A DNA stretch of 6,150 nucleotides, taken from an uncultured Oscillospiraceae bacterium (GTDB lineage Bacteria > Bacillota > Clostridia > Oscillospirales > Acutalibacteraceae). The notes under the pieces were generated by a model. That model saw nothing but the letters and a program-made list of their open reading frames with translations. It did not search any database and had not been told where the DNA came from. Location of the stretch: the NCBI GenBank assembly GCA_900552985.1, contig USBP01000097.1:1-6150 (forward strand), read 5' to 3'. The position numbers and the translations under genes are program-made. How positions within the stretch are numbered: position 1 is the stretch's first letter; the number at the start of each line of letters is the position of its first letter. Below are positions 1 to 6,106 of this stretch, piece after piece.

Positions 1-1569
1 GCGCAGGGGGAAGGCATCTCCTTTTCTGTGGAGGATAAGCTTGGCATTGTGCGTGCGCTCGACGAGCTGGGCATAACCTATCTGGAAGCGGGTAACCCAG
101 CCTCCAACCCGAAAGAACTGGAGTTTTTTGAGCGGGCTTCGCAGCTGCCGCTGAAGCATGCGGTCCTTGTCGCTTTCGGCAGCACTTGCCGAAAGGGAAG
201 CACACCGGAAGTGGATGCCAACTGCCAGGCTCTTTTGCATGCCAATACCAGGGTAGTCTCAATTTTTGGCAAGTGCTGGGATTTACATGTGCGCGAAATC
301 CTCCAAACTACGCGGGAGGAAAACCTGCGCATGGTGGAGGAGACCTGCCGTTTTTTCTGCTCGCACGGGAAATCGGTGATTTTTGACGCGGAGCACTTTT
401 TTGACGGCTACCAGGCCAACCAGGCCTTTGCTCTGGAGGTGCTGCGCGCAGCAGTGCGCGGCGGCGCGGAAAACGTAACGCTGTGCGATACCAACGGCGG
501 CGCCCTTCCGGCTGCAATCCGTGCGGTTACACAGGCGGTTTGTACCGCCCTGCCCGGCGTAGAGGTGGGGATCCATGTGCATGACGACTGCGGCATGGCG
601 GTTGCAAACACGATCTGCGCCGTTGAAGGCGGCGCGACCCACGCACAGGGGACGTTTCTTGGCTTTGGAGAGCGCACTGGCAACGCGAACCTCTCCGCCG
701 TGATCCCCACGCTCCAGCTTAAATGCGGGGCCGTCTGCATACCGCCGGAGAACTTGCCCTTGCTCACCGCCACGGCGATGCGTATCGCGGAGATTGCCAA
801 CGTCACTCTGCATAAAAATATGCCCTTTGTGGGGCGCAGTGCGTTCGCCCATAAGGCTGGCATGCATGCAGACGGGGTGCTGAAAAACGAGCGCTCCTTT
901 GAGCACATTGATCCGGCGTTGGTGGGGAACCACAGGCGCTTTTTGATGTCAGAGATGACAGGCAAATCCGCTGTGCTGCGCCGGGTGCAGAAGCTCTATC
1001 CCGGTATCACACGGGATTCTCCCGTGCTCGCCGACATTGTGGGCGAGCTTAAGGAAAAAGAGCACCAAGGCTACCAATATGAGGGCGCGGATTCCAGCTT
1101 TGAGCTGATTATCCGCAAGCGGGTAGCCGGTGTGGAGCCCTTTTTCGACCTGATCAGCTACAAGGTGCTGGATGAATTGCCCTATGATAATAACCACAGC
1201 GCCACAGCTACCATCAAAATCCGCGTCGGCGGCAAGGTGAAGATCGCCGCTTCCGACGGCGACGGCCCGGTGAACGCTTTGGATAAGGCGCTGCGCGAGG
1301 CGCTGGCGGAGTTCTATCCCTGCCTCAACGAGGTGCGTCTGATCGACTATAAGGTGCGTGTGATGGAGCCAAAGGATGCAACGGCGGCGCGTGTGCGCGT
1401 TTTGATCACCTCGGCGGACGGCAGCGATATCTGGACGACGGTAGGAGTCTCTCAGGATATCATTGAGGCGAGCTGGATTGCATTGGTGGATTCCATTGAG
1501 CATAAGCTCTGTGCGCAGCGGGATCAGGCTGCGCAGCAGATGAATTGCGAAAAACCAAAAAAGGATTGA
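1..1569 (+). CDS. cimA: Citramalate synthase (CimA-type, 2-isopropylmalate synthase superfamily), 5' truncated by window edge
   Basis: This enzyme condenses pyruvate with acetyl-CoA to (R)-citramalate, the first step of the pyruvate route to isoleucine. The frame is open from base 1, and the first residues ([13 protein letters not shown]) are the stretch that normally follows the DTTLRDG motif of this family. The gene therefore starts upstream, about 14 codons being missing; the GTG at 28 is internal. In partial numbering, a DRE-TIM barrel fills roughly residues 1-260, with the metal-binding H192-V-H194 (IHVHDD) and the [11 protein letters not shown] loop at 221-231. From about 365 comes a LeuA-type dimerisation/allosteric domain, ending in the family-typical [12 protein letters not shown]...LVDSIEHKL. 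The 522 visible residues fit a family length of about 530-540. It lies 16 nt ahead of leuC, so probably in one operon. CimA is favoured over LeuA by the AFGSTxRK, IFGKxWDLHV and DAEHFFDGY motifs; substrate choice is inferred, not proven. Confidence 0.9.
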   Translation, partial: AQGEGISFSVEDKLGIVRALDELGITYLEAGNPASNPKELEFFERASQLPLKHAVLVAFGSTCRKGSTPEVDANCQALLHANTRVVSIFGKCWDLHVREILQTTREENLRMVEETCRFFCSHGKSVIFDAEHFFDGYQANQAFALEVLRAAVRGGAENVTLCDTNGGALPAAIRAVTQAVCTALPGVEVGIHVHDDCGMAVANTICAVEGGATHAQGTFLGFGERTGNANLSAVIPTLQLKCGAVCIPPENLPLLTATAMRIAEIANVTLHKNMPFVGRSAFAHKAGMHADGVLKNERSFEHIDPALVGNHRRFLMSEMTGKSAVLRRVQKLYPGITRDSPVLADIVGELKEKEHQGYQYEGADSSFELIIRKRVAGVEPFFDLISYKVLDELPYDNNHSATATIKIRVGGKVKIAASDGDGPVNALDKALREALAEFYPCLNEVRLIDYKVRVMEPKDATAARVRVLITSADGSDIWTTVGVSQDIIEASWIALVDSIEHKLCAQRDQAAQQMNCEKPKKD

Positions 1570-1585
1570 GATAGGAGGCTTTTTT

Positions 1586-2845
1586 ATGGGAATGACAATG
1601 ACGCAGAAAATTTTGGCCGCCCACGCGGGGCTCAGCGAGGTGAAGGCCGGCCAGCTCATTGAGGCGAAGCTCGATATGGTGCTGGGCAATGATATCACCT
1701 CGCCGGTTGCGATCAATGAATTTGAGCGCTGCGGCGCAAATTCGGTGTTTGACAAGGGCAAGATCTCGCTGGTGATGGATCACTTTGTGCCGAACAAGGA
1801 TATCAAATCCGCTGAGCACACCAAACAGGTGCGCACCTTTGCCGCGAAATACGGCATCGAGCACTTCTACGATGTGGGTGAGATGGGCGTGGAGCATGCC
1901 CTGCTGCCGGAGAAGGGCATTGTGGCTCCCGGCGATGCGGTTATCGGCGCGGATTCGCACACCTGCACCTACGGGGCACTCGGCGCGTTTTCCACCGGCG
2001 TCGGCTCTACAGATATGGCGGCGGGCATGATCACTGGCAAGGCGTGGTTTAAGGTGCCGTCTGCCATCCGCGTGACGCTGACGGGCAGCCTGCCGCAGTA
2101 TGTCAGCGGCAAGGATGTGATCCTGCATCTGATCGGCATGATCGGGGTGGACGGCGCGCTGTACCGCTCGCTGGAGTTCACCGGCGAGGGTGTGAAGGCG
2201 CTCTCTATGGACGACCGCCTGTGTATCGCCAATATGGCCATTGAATGCGGTGCGAAAAATGGCATCTTCCCGGTGGACGAGACGACGCTTCACTATGTGC
2301 AGGGCCGTGTACAGCGGCCTTGGCAGGTATATGAGGCGGATGAGGATGCCGCTTATGAACAGGAAATTACGATTGACCTTTCCACTCTGCGCCCGACGGT
2401 TGCTTTCCCGCACCTTCCGGAAAATACAAAGACGGTGGATGAGGCGGGCGATGTGACAATCGATCAGGTTGTGATCGGCTCCTGCACAAACGGGCGCATG
2501 GAGGATATGCGGATTGCCGCAGAGATCCTGAAGGGGCGCCGGGTGCATAAGGGCGTGCGCACCATCATTATCCCCGCCACGCAGGAGGTTTATCTGCAAT
2601 GCATCAAAGAGGGCCTGGCGGAGATTTTCATTGAGGCGGGCGCTGTTGTCAGCACGCCGACCTGCGGCCCATGTCTGGGCGGTTATATGGGGATTCTGGC
2701 TGCCGGTGAGCGCGCGGTTTCTACCACCAACCGTAACTTTGTCGGCCGTATGGGCCATGTGGACAGCGAGGTGTATCTCGCTTCCCCCGCCGTCGCTGCG
2801 GCGAGCGCTGTTGCGGGCAGAATTGCGGATCCCGCAAAAATATAA
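1586..2845 (+). CDS. leuC: 3-isopropylmalate/citramalate dehydratase large subunit (LeuC)
   Basis: This is the large, [4Fe-4S]-carrying subunit of isopropylmalate isomerase (aconitase superfamily), a cytosolic hydro-lyase acting with LeuD. It is 419 residues, the length of the shorter archaeal/clostridial-type LeuC rather than the roughly 470-residue enterobacterial form. The cluster ligands are visible as C300 in GSCTNGR and C360/C363 in TCGPCLGG. Other family signatures are the N-terminal [21 protein letters not shown], and [21 protein letters not shown]. The start is well supported: AGGAGG at 1573-1578 sits 7 nt before the ATG at 1586. Next to cimA it probably isomerises (R)-citramalate to erythro-3-methylmalate. 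The same subunit type also handles isopropylmalate in leucine synthesis, and no residue visible here separates the two roles. No frameshift or missing ligand is seen. Confidence 0.96.
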   Translation: MGMTMTQKILAAHAGLSEVKAGQLIEAKLDMVLGNDITSPVAINEFERCGANSVFDKGKISLVMDHFVPNKDIKSAEHTKQVRTFAAKYGIEHFYDVGEMGVEHALLPEKGIVAPGDAVIGADSHTCTYGALGAFSTGVGSTDMAAGMITGKAWFKVPSAIRVTLTGSLPQYVSGKDVILHLIGMIGVDGALYRSLEFTGEGVKALSMDDRLCIANMAIECGAKNGIFPVDETTLHYVQGRVQRPWQVYEADEDAAYEQEITIDLSTLRPTVAFPHLPENTKTVDEAGDVTIDQVVIGSCTNGRMEDMRIAAEILKGRRVHKGVRTIIIPATQEVYLQCIKEGLAEIFIEAGAVVSTPTCGPCLGGYMGILAAGERAVSTTNRNFVGRMGHVDSEVYLASPAVAAASAVAGRIADPAKI

Positions 2846-2852
2846 ATCGATC

Positions 2853-2861
2853 AGGAAAGGA
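2853..2861 (+). promoter_or_regulatory. Ambiguous ribosome binding site of leuD
   Basis: The AGGAAAGGA stretch contains two overlapping AGGA cores. The first (2853-2856) is 4 nt from the ATG at 2861. The second (2858-2861) is 11 nt from the ATG at 2873. Both spacings are off optimum, so the ribosome binding site does not settle the leuD start; homology favours 2873. Confidence 0.5.
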
Positions 2862-2872
2862 TGAATGCAGCA

Positions 2873-3358
2873 ATGAAAGCACAGGGCTTTGTTCATAAAT
2901 ATGGCAGCAACGTCGATACGGACGTGATCATTCCAGCGCGGTACCTCAACACCGCCGACCACAAGGAACTTGCGGCGCACTGCATGGAGGATATTGACAG
3001 GGAGTTTATCCATCGGGTCAGGCCGGGTGACCTGATTGTGGCGGATGATAATTTTGGCTGCGGCTCCTCCCGGGAACACGCGCCGATTGCGATCAAGGCG
3101 GCTGGGGTTTCCTGTGTGATCGCCAAAAGCTTTGCGCGGATTTTTTACCGCAACGCGATCAATATTGGCCTGCCGATTTTGGAGTGCCCGCAGGCAAGCG
3201 ATGGAATCCGCAATGGGGACGAGGTCAGCGTGGACTTTGATGCTGGTGTAATCACCGATTTGACGACGGGCGAGCAATTCCAGGCGGAATCTTTCCCACC
3301 GTTTATTCAGAATATTATTGCAAAGGGCGGATTGCTCAACGCAATTGCCCACAAATAA
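2873..3358 (+). CDS. leuD: 3-isopropylmalate/citramalate dehydratase small subunit (LeuD)
   Basis: This is the small swivel-domain subunit of isopropylmalate isomerase, partner of LeuC, whose start lies 27 nt after the leuC stop. From the chosen start it has 161 residues. Family motifs are [14 protein letters not shown] near the N-terminus, the [12 protein letters not shown] substrate-recognition loop (C63-G-S-S-R-E-H69), and [20 protein letters not shown] chose ATG 2873 because homologues typically begin M-K-A-x-G followed by a short F/W-x-K/F-Y/F-G segment. An in-frame ATG at 2861 would add MNAA, giving 165 residues, and has an AGGA only 4 nt upstream, so it remains possible. It completes the cimA-leuC-leuD cluster. 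No leuB follows; the next coding sequence is convergent. Confidence 0.95.
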   Translation: MKAQGFVHKYGSNVDTDVIIPARYLNTADHKELAAHCMEDIDREFIHRVRPGDLIVADDNFGCGSSREHAPIAIKAAGVSCVIAKSFARIFYRNAINIGLPILECPQASDGIRNGDEVSVDFDAGVITDLTTGEQFQAESFPPFIQNIIAKGGLLNAIAHK

Positions 3359-3368
3359 TCCTGTGCCT

Positions 3369-3387
3369 GCGCTACAAAGCGCTTTAT
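3369..3387 (+). terminator. Weak hairpin just after leuD, possible terminator
   Basis: GCGCT at 3369-3373 pairs with AGCGC at 3378-3382 around an ACAA tetraloop, followed by TTTAT. The stem is only 5 bp and the T-tract short, so this is at best a weak intrinsic terminator or a 3'-end processing/stability element for the leu transcript. Confidence 0.25.
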
Positions 3388-3472
3388 AAGTATCTTCCGC
3401 AGGGTGTCGGGCGGAGCCCTTGCAAAATATGCAAAATGCAGCGGCACGGAAATCAGAGGCCATCATAAGGGA

Positions 3473-3505
3473 AGGAGCGCGTCAGCATGTGCCTGACGCG
3501 CTCCT
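3473..3505. terminator. 13-bp perfect hairpin between convergent genes
   Basis: AGGAGCGCGTCAG (3473-3485) and CTGACGCGCTCCT (3493-3505) are perfect inverted copies around a 7-nt loop. The hairpin lies between leuD (+) and the convergent ribbon-helix-helix gene (-), and overlaps the last bases of the latter's TAG stop at 3504-3506. Its position and stability suggest a shared bidirectional transcription end. Neither side has a clear T-run, so it may need a factor, or act as an RNA 3'-end stabiliser. Confidence 0.5.
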
Positions 3506-3734
3506 AATCCATTTGCTTTTCTGTGTGGGCCGTTTCCTGGGTTTGCCGGTTTTGTTCCGCTGCCCGGTCTTCCTCCAGATTCTCCAGCGCAACGCGCACC
3601 GCCTCAATGACAAACTGTGAGAAGTTGCAGTTTGTTCCCCTAAGCTCCAACTCTACCTGGTCGACTATGGCCTGTGGGAAGCGGATGGTCTTATTCACCG
3701 TAGACGGCATTTTAGGAATCTTGAACCGACTCAT
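3504..3734 (-). CDS. Small ribbon-helix-helix (RHH) DNA-binding protein
   Basis: The 76-residue product begins MSRFKIPKMPSTVNKTIRFP. Residues 13-20 (VNKTIRFP) look like the DNA-contacting beta strand of an Arc/MetJ-type ribbon-helix-helix fold. Helix 1 is about 21-32 (QAIVDQVELELR), followed by a GTNCNFS turn and helix 2 about 39-53 (SQFVIEAVRVALENL). A charged, glutamine-rich tail (54-76) is probably flexible. The frame stays open upstream to 3878, but ATG 3734 is favoured: on the minus strand AAAGGA lies 10 nt before it, and the upstream codons give no sensible protein. It would act as a dimeric transcription factor or antitoxin-like regulator, but no toxin gene is adjacent. It converges on leuD and is divergent from the promoter at 3873-3901, so control of that promoter or its own is possible but unproven. 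I see no clean minus-strand promoter. Confidence 0.75.
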   Translation of the reverse strand: MSRFKIPKMPSTVNKTIRFPQAIVDQVELELRGTNCNFSQFVIEAVRVALENLEEDRAAEQNRQTQETAHTEKQMD

Positions 3735-3843
3735 ACAGCTCGGATCCTTTCTCAGCAGGCGTGTTTCAATGGTTAATCTGATAGATAACAGAGATTTCTC
3801 CATATTTATAGCGCAGCTCTGTAGTACATTTCGCAATATACAG

Positions 3844-3890
3844 TGTAATGCAAAACTGAGGGGATTTATGCATTGCAATTTGCATTACAA
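3844..3890. repeat. Cluster of TGCATTRCAA repeats, candidate operator
   Basis: TGTAATGCAAA (3844-3854) and TTTGCATTACA (3879-3889) form a perfect 11-bp inverted repeat separated by 24 nt. Between and beside them, TGCATTGCAA (3869-3878) and TGCATTACAA (3881-3890) are direct repeats exactly 12 bp apart. ATTGCAAT (3872-3879) is itself a palindrome. The repeats overlap the -35 and spacer of the + strand promoter, where a bound repressor would block RNA polymerase. Multiple short half-sites at a regular pitch suit a ribbon-helix-helix protein, such as the one encoded just leftward; that link is inference. Confidence 0.5.
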
Positions 3891-3901
3891 TGTGATATAA
3901 T
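3873..3901 (+). promoter_or_regulatory. Strong sigma-A promoter with extended -10
   Basis: TTGCAA (3873-3878) serves as -35, followed by a 17-bp spacer and a perfect TATAAT -10 (3896-3901). TG at 3893-3894 makes this an extended -10 (TGATATAAT). The predicted start of transcription is near 3908. It is the best promoter in the window and drives the non-coding stretch ahead of the dehydrogenase gene. Confidence 0.65.
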
Positions 3902-3922
3902 AACTTCAAAAAGAGATAGATC

Positions 3923-4000
3923 ATGTATGGAGCGCCTTTCCCAAGGGTTTATGTGGCTTCCATTTTCTTCTTGTTTTTTGTTTGTTTTCTTATTTTGTGA
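3923..4000 (+). CDS. Possible 25-residue hydrophobic peptide
   Basis: ATG 3923 opens a 25-codon frame ending in TGA 3998-4000. After a short polar start (MYGAPFPRVY) almost every residue is hydrophobic, with a run of F, L, V, I and C through the end, resembling a single membrane segment. The size, the short leader and the terminator-bounded transcript recall type I toxin peptides. However, the ribosome binding site is poor (AGAG about 7 nt upstream), the hydrophobicity may simply follow from the T-rich sequence, and no known family is recognised. An overlapping frame from ATG 3927 to 4070 (47 residues, also with a hydrophobic stretch) is an equally weak alternative. Treat as a candidate only. 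Confidence 0.15.
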   Translation: MYGAPFPRVYVASIFFLFFVCFLIL

Positions 4001-4029
4001 ATTTTATCCACGATTTTATCTTGATTTGA

Positions 4030-4093
4030 GGGCGGCAAGCAATTTGCCTCTCATGCTTGAGAGAAGATGATTGATTGCTCAGCAGGGCCGCCC
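4030..4093 (+). other. Nested stem-loop domain inside the predicted RNA
   Basis: Three helices nest. GGGCGGC (4030-4036) pairs with GCCGCCC (4087-4093). AGCAAT (4038-4043) pairs with ATTGCT (4074-4079). CTCTCA (4048-4053) pairs with TGAGAG (4058-4063) around a TGCT tetraloop. The unpaired segments are a purine-rich 10-nt internal side (4064-4073) and CAGCAGG (4080-4086). The terminator hairpin starts 7 nt after the outer helix. The arrangement is compatible with an aptamer-like or sRNA domain. Confidence 0.45.
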
Positions 4094-4100
4094 GATACAG

Positions 4101-4141
4101 GCATTCTCCCCTGTTGCCCAGAGGGGGAGAATGCTTTTTTT
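4101..4141 (+). terminator. Intrinsic terminator of the predicted small RNA
   Basis: GCATTCTCCCC (4101-4111) and GGGGAGAATGC (4124-4134) form a perfect 11-bp stem with a 12-nt loop, followed directly by seven T (4135-4141). On the opposite strand no T-run follows the stem, so it acts on + strand transcription only. Confidence 0.85.
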
Positions 4142-4336
4142 GTGGATAACTCTTCTGCTTCGACAAACTATTTGCTTTCATGCCGTGTTTGTGATAAACT
4201 TGGAAAGAAAATGCCTTTGCTAGGGGAAGCGGGCGGATTTGTTCCGGCCAGCCGGTTTACTGGAGGCTGTTTGAATGGATGATTGAAACAGCCGGGCATT
4301 GCAGGAAAGCAGATTGTTTTTTGGAGGAGAAATTGT
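4142..4336. other. Region between small-RNA terminator and dehydrogenase gene
   Basis: About 195 bases without a recognisable gene. I see no good promoter: the best pair is TTGCTT (4172-4177), 17 nt, TAAACT (4195-4200), which is weak. The dehydrogenase pair may therefore depend partly on read-through from upstream. A consensus ribosome binding site ends the region (AGGAG at 4325-4329). A frame open from TTG 4283 joins the dehydrogenase but has no ribosome binding site or family similarity. Confidence 0.5.
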
Positions 4337-5344
4337 ATGGGAAAGCTTTGTGTGTTGACCGGCGCGACCGGCCATATTGGATATGCTCTGCTGCGGGAGC
4401 TGCTTGACAGCGGGGAAAACGTGCGGATTCTCATCCGCAAGGATATTCCTCTGTTTGACGGGCTTGATTGCGAAAAAGCGTTTGGGGATGTGACCGACCC
4501 GGCCTCGCTGGAAAAAGCGTTTGAAGGCGCCGACGTCGTATATCATCTGGCAGGCGTCATCGATATCAATGCGGGCGACGAGAGCCTGATCTGGAATGTG
4601 AATGTGCAGGGCACGAAAAATGTGGTCGAGGCCTGCAAGAAATGTGGGGTGAAACGGCTGGGCTATGCTTCCTCCGTGGATGCGATCCCGCCGCTGCCCG
4701 GCAACCAGGTGATGCGCGAGCTTGACCATTTTGACCCGGATATCCTGGATGGCACCTACGCGAAAACAAAGGCTACGGCTACGCAATATGTGCTGGATAG
4801 CCAGTGCGATACGCTGGATGTGGTGGTCACACATCCGGGGGCGTGCTGCGGGCCGTATGACTTCAAGGTTTCCAGCGTGGGTGAGATGGTGCGTATGTAT
4901 ATGCGCGGCAAATTCCCCGTATCGCTCTCCTTTGGGATGTACAATTTTGTGGATGTGCGCGATGTGGCGAAGGGGATGCACAGCGCCGCCCAAAAGGGCC
5001 GCCCCGGCGAGTGCTATATCCTTACCGCAGAGTCCATCTCAGTGGATCAGCTGCTACATATTTTAGCGGATAAGACGGGGATCCCTGCTTCCAATCTCAA
5101 GCTGCCGCTGTGGCTCGCGCAGGCAGCTGCTCCGTTGATGGAGGTTTACTATAAGGCGGCGCACAAGACGCCGCTGTTTACGCGGTATTCTCTGCGCAAG
5201 CTCACCTCCAACTGCAATTTCAGCATTGAAAAAGCGCAGAAGGAGCTGGATTACCACCCGATGAGCGCGCGAGAATCCTTTTATGATATGGTGGATTGGA
5301 TTGCGGAAAACGAGCATATTCCGCTGAAAAAAGCGGCAAAATAA
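4337..5344 (+). CDS. NAD(P)-dependent epimerase/dehydratase-family oxidoreductase (extended SDR)
   Basis: The 335-residue product is an extended short-chain dehydrogenase/reductase with a Rossmann fold. It shows the dinucleotide motif G9-A-T-G12-H-I-G15, an acidic stretch FGDVTDPASLEKAF, VVYHLAG, the catalytic serine region S112-S113, and the Y141-A-K-T-K145 catalytic pair. THPGACCGP and FVDVRDVAKGM follow, as in the dihydroflavonol-4-reductase/3-beta-hydroxysteroid dehydrogenase/HpnA-like branch. The C-terminal part (about 200-335) is the variable substrate lobe. The start at ATG 4337 is set by GGAGGAGA at 4323-4330, with AGGAG 7 nt away. It is cytosolic, with no membrane segment evident. 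The substrate cannot be told: sugar nucleotides, sterol-like or small ketones are all possible within this branch. It precedes the ankyrin membrane protein by 24 nt, so the two are probably co-transcribed. Confidence 0.88.
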   Translation: MGKLCVLTGATGHIGYALLRELLDSGENVRILIRKDIPLFDGLDCEKAFGDVTDPASLEKAFEGADVVYHLAGVIDINAGDESLIWNVNVQGTKNVVEACKKCGVKRLGYASSVDAIPPLPGNQVMRELDHFDPDILDGTYAKTKATATQYVLDSQCDTLDVVVTHPGACCGPYDFKVSSVGEMVRMYMRGKFPVSLSFGMYNFVDVRDVAKGMHSAAQKGRPGECYILTAESISVDQLLHILADKTGIPASNLKLPLWLAQAAAPLMEVYYKAAHKTPLFTRYSLRKLTSNCNFSIEKAQKELDYHPMSARESFYDMVDWIAENEHIPLKKAAK

Positions 5345-5368
5345 AAAGAAAGGCAAAGGAGGCTGCGG

Positions 5369-6034
5369 ATGGCTGTAACCGGGTTTGTGTGGGGGATGGC
5401 CCTGCTCGGCATTTTTGGCGCGGCGCTGTGCATTGCGGGGATTATCCTGCTGGTTATGCTGCTGAAACGGCGCAAGCGCAAGGGGCTGATTGTGCTGCCC
5501 GTTTTGCTTTTGGTGGTTGGCGTGCTTTGCGCGGCGCTCCCCACCGGTTATTTTGCAATGGTTAACCGCGCGGAAAAGGATCGGGAGCAATCGCGCGGCG
5601 CCCTGCTGACGGCGATTGAGCAGGATCCTTCCGATGCTGCCGCTGTGCAGAGCCTGCTGGATGGAGGAATAGATCCCGATGAGGGCACAGAGAGCGGCTA
5701 CACACCGCTCAAGGATGCATCTTTCCGGCAGGGCACGCAGGTGATGGAGCTGCTTCTCCGCGCCGGGGCGGATGTGAACCGGCAGGATAGCAGCGGCCGC
5801 ACTGCGCTGATGGCTGCATGCAGCCCTCCGGCCGGGCATTTGCCGGATCCGGAAGGGATTCAGCTTTTGCTGAAAAGCGGCGCGGATATCTCCTTGAAAG
5901 ATAACAATGGCCGCACCGCCTATGATCTCCTGATGCTGCGCGCTGCCGACGATCGAGAGGCCCTGAAAAGGCAGCCGGAGCGCCTGGCAGACTATGAGGC
6001 AGCGGTGGAGGCATTGCAGCCGCAGGCAGAATGA
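5369..6034 (+). CDS. Ankyrin-repeat protein with two N-terminal membrane helices
   Basis: The product has 221 residues. Hydrophobic helices at about 8-32 and 40-60 are joined by a strongly basic loop, KRRKRKG (33-39). A soluble part follows with about three ankyrin-like repeats: a degenerate one near 77-107 (AAVQSLLDGGIDPDE), a good one near 109-141 (GYTPLKDA...VMELLLRAGADVNRQD), and a good one near 142-178 (GRTALMAA...IQLLLKSGADISLKD). A partial cap starts at NGRTAYDLL (180-188). The start at ATG 5369 has AAAGGAGG 6 nt upstream. By the positive-inside rule the basic loop is cytoplasmic, which would place the ankyrin tail outside the membrane. The repeats suggest a protein-binding role; the partner is unknown. 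It follows the dehydrogenase by 24 nt and is closed by a terminator. Confidence 0.8.
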   Translation: MAVTGFVWGMALLGIFGAALCIAGIILLVMLLKRRKRKGLIVLPVLLLVVGVLCAALPTGYFAMVNRAEKDREQSRGALLTAIEQDPSDAAAVQSLLDGGIDPDEGTESGYTPLKDASFRQGTQVMELLLRAGADVNRQDSSGRTALMAACSPPAGHLPDPEGIQLLLKSGADISLKDNNGRTAYDLLMLRAADDREALKRQPERLADYEAAVEALQPQAE

Positions 6035-6057
6035 CCCCATAAAAAGAGCAGAAAAAG

Positions 6058-6106
6058 AGAGGCCCATCCTTTCCTGATCGGGAGAGAATGAGCCTCTTTT
6101 GATTTT
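6058..6106 (+). terminator. Intrinsic terminator after the ankyrin gene
   Basis: AGAGGCCCAT (6058-6067) pairs with ATGAGCCTCT (6088-6097) with one internal mismatch. Inner pairing of TTTCC with GGGAG extends the stem, and TTTTGATTTT follows. It lies 24 nt after the ankyrin stop codon and ends the dehydrogenase-ankyrin transcript. Confidence 0.7.

Larger units (their letters stand above)
3908..4141 (+). ncRNA. Predicted discrete structured RNA of about 230 nt, family unknown
   Basis: A consensus extended -10 promoter upstream and an intrinsic terminator at 4101-4141 delimit a transcript of about 230 nt with no conventional gene. Its parts are a 15-nt purine-rich leader, a very U-rich stretch (about 3961-4019) that carries a possible tiny ORF, a nested stem-loop (4030-4093), and the terminator hairpin. 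It could be a trans-acting small RNA, a small mRNA with a structured 3' end, or a leader/attenuator controlling read-through to the dehydrogenase gene, whose start is 195 nt past the T-run. I do not recognise the conserved motifs of 6S RNA, SRP RNA, RNase P RNA, tmRNA or the common riboswitches. Boundaries are inferred from promoter and terminator only. Confidence 0.42.

Noticed and set aside
28..30. GTG as start of the first gene
   Set aside because: The same frame is open from base 1 and encodes conserved CimA residues there, so the gene is truncated by the window edge.
3421..3440. TGCAAAATATGCAAAATGCA short repeat resembling the operator half-sites
   Set aside because: Only partial similarity to TGCATTRCAA, located downstream of leuD with no promoter nearby; most likely coincidental.
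1460..3466. Long minus-strand open frame of 668 codons opposite leuC and leuD
   Set aside because: It is antisense to two clearly identified enzymes, has no recognisable domain, and is explained by codon bias of the high-GC + strand genes.
3735..3878. N-terminal extension of the ribbon-helix-helix gene
   Set aside because: The extra 48 codons show no resemblance to the RHH fold, while the ATG at 3734 has its own ribosome binding site.
4030..4141. Known riboswitch, 6S RNA, SRP RNA or tmRNA
   Set aside because: None of the conserved sequence motifs of these families that I can recall are visible; only generic stem-loops are seen.
4141..4149. Perfect DnaA box (TGTGGATAA) with a near-match at 4004-4012, possible origin
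   Set aside because: Only one exact box, no AT-rich unwinding element or dnaA/dnaN neighbours; one or two such 9-mers are expected by chance.
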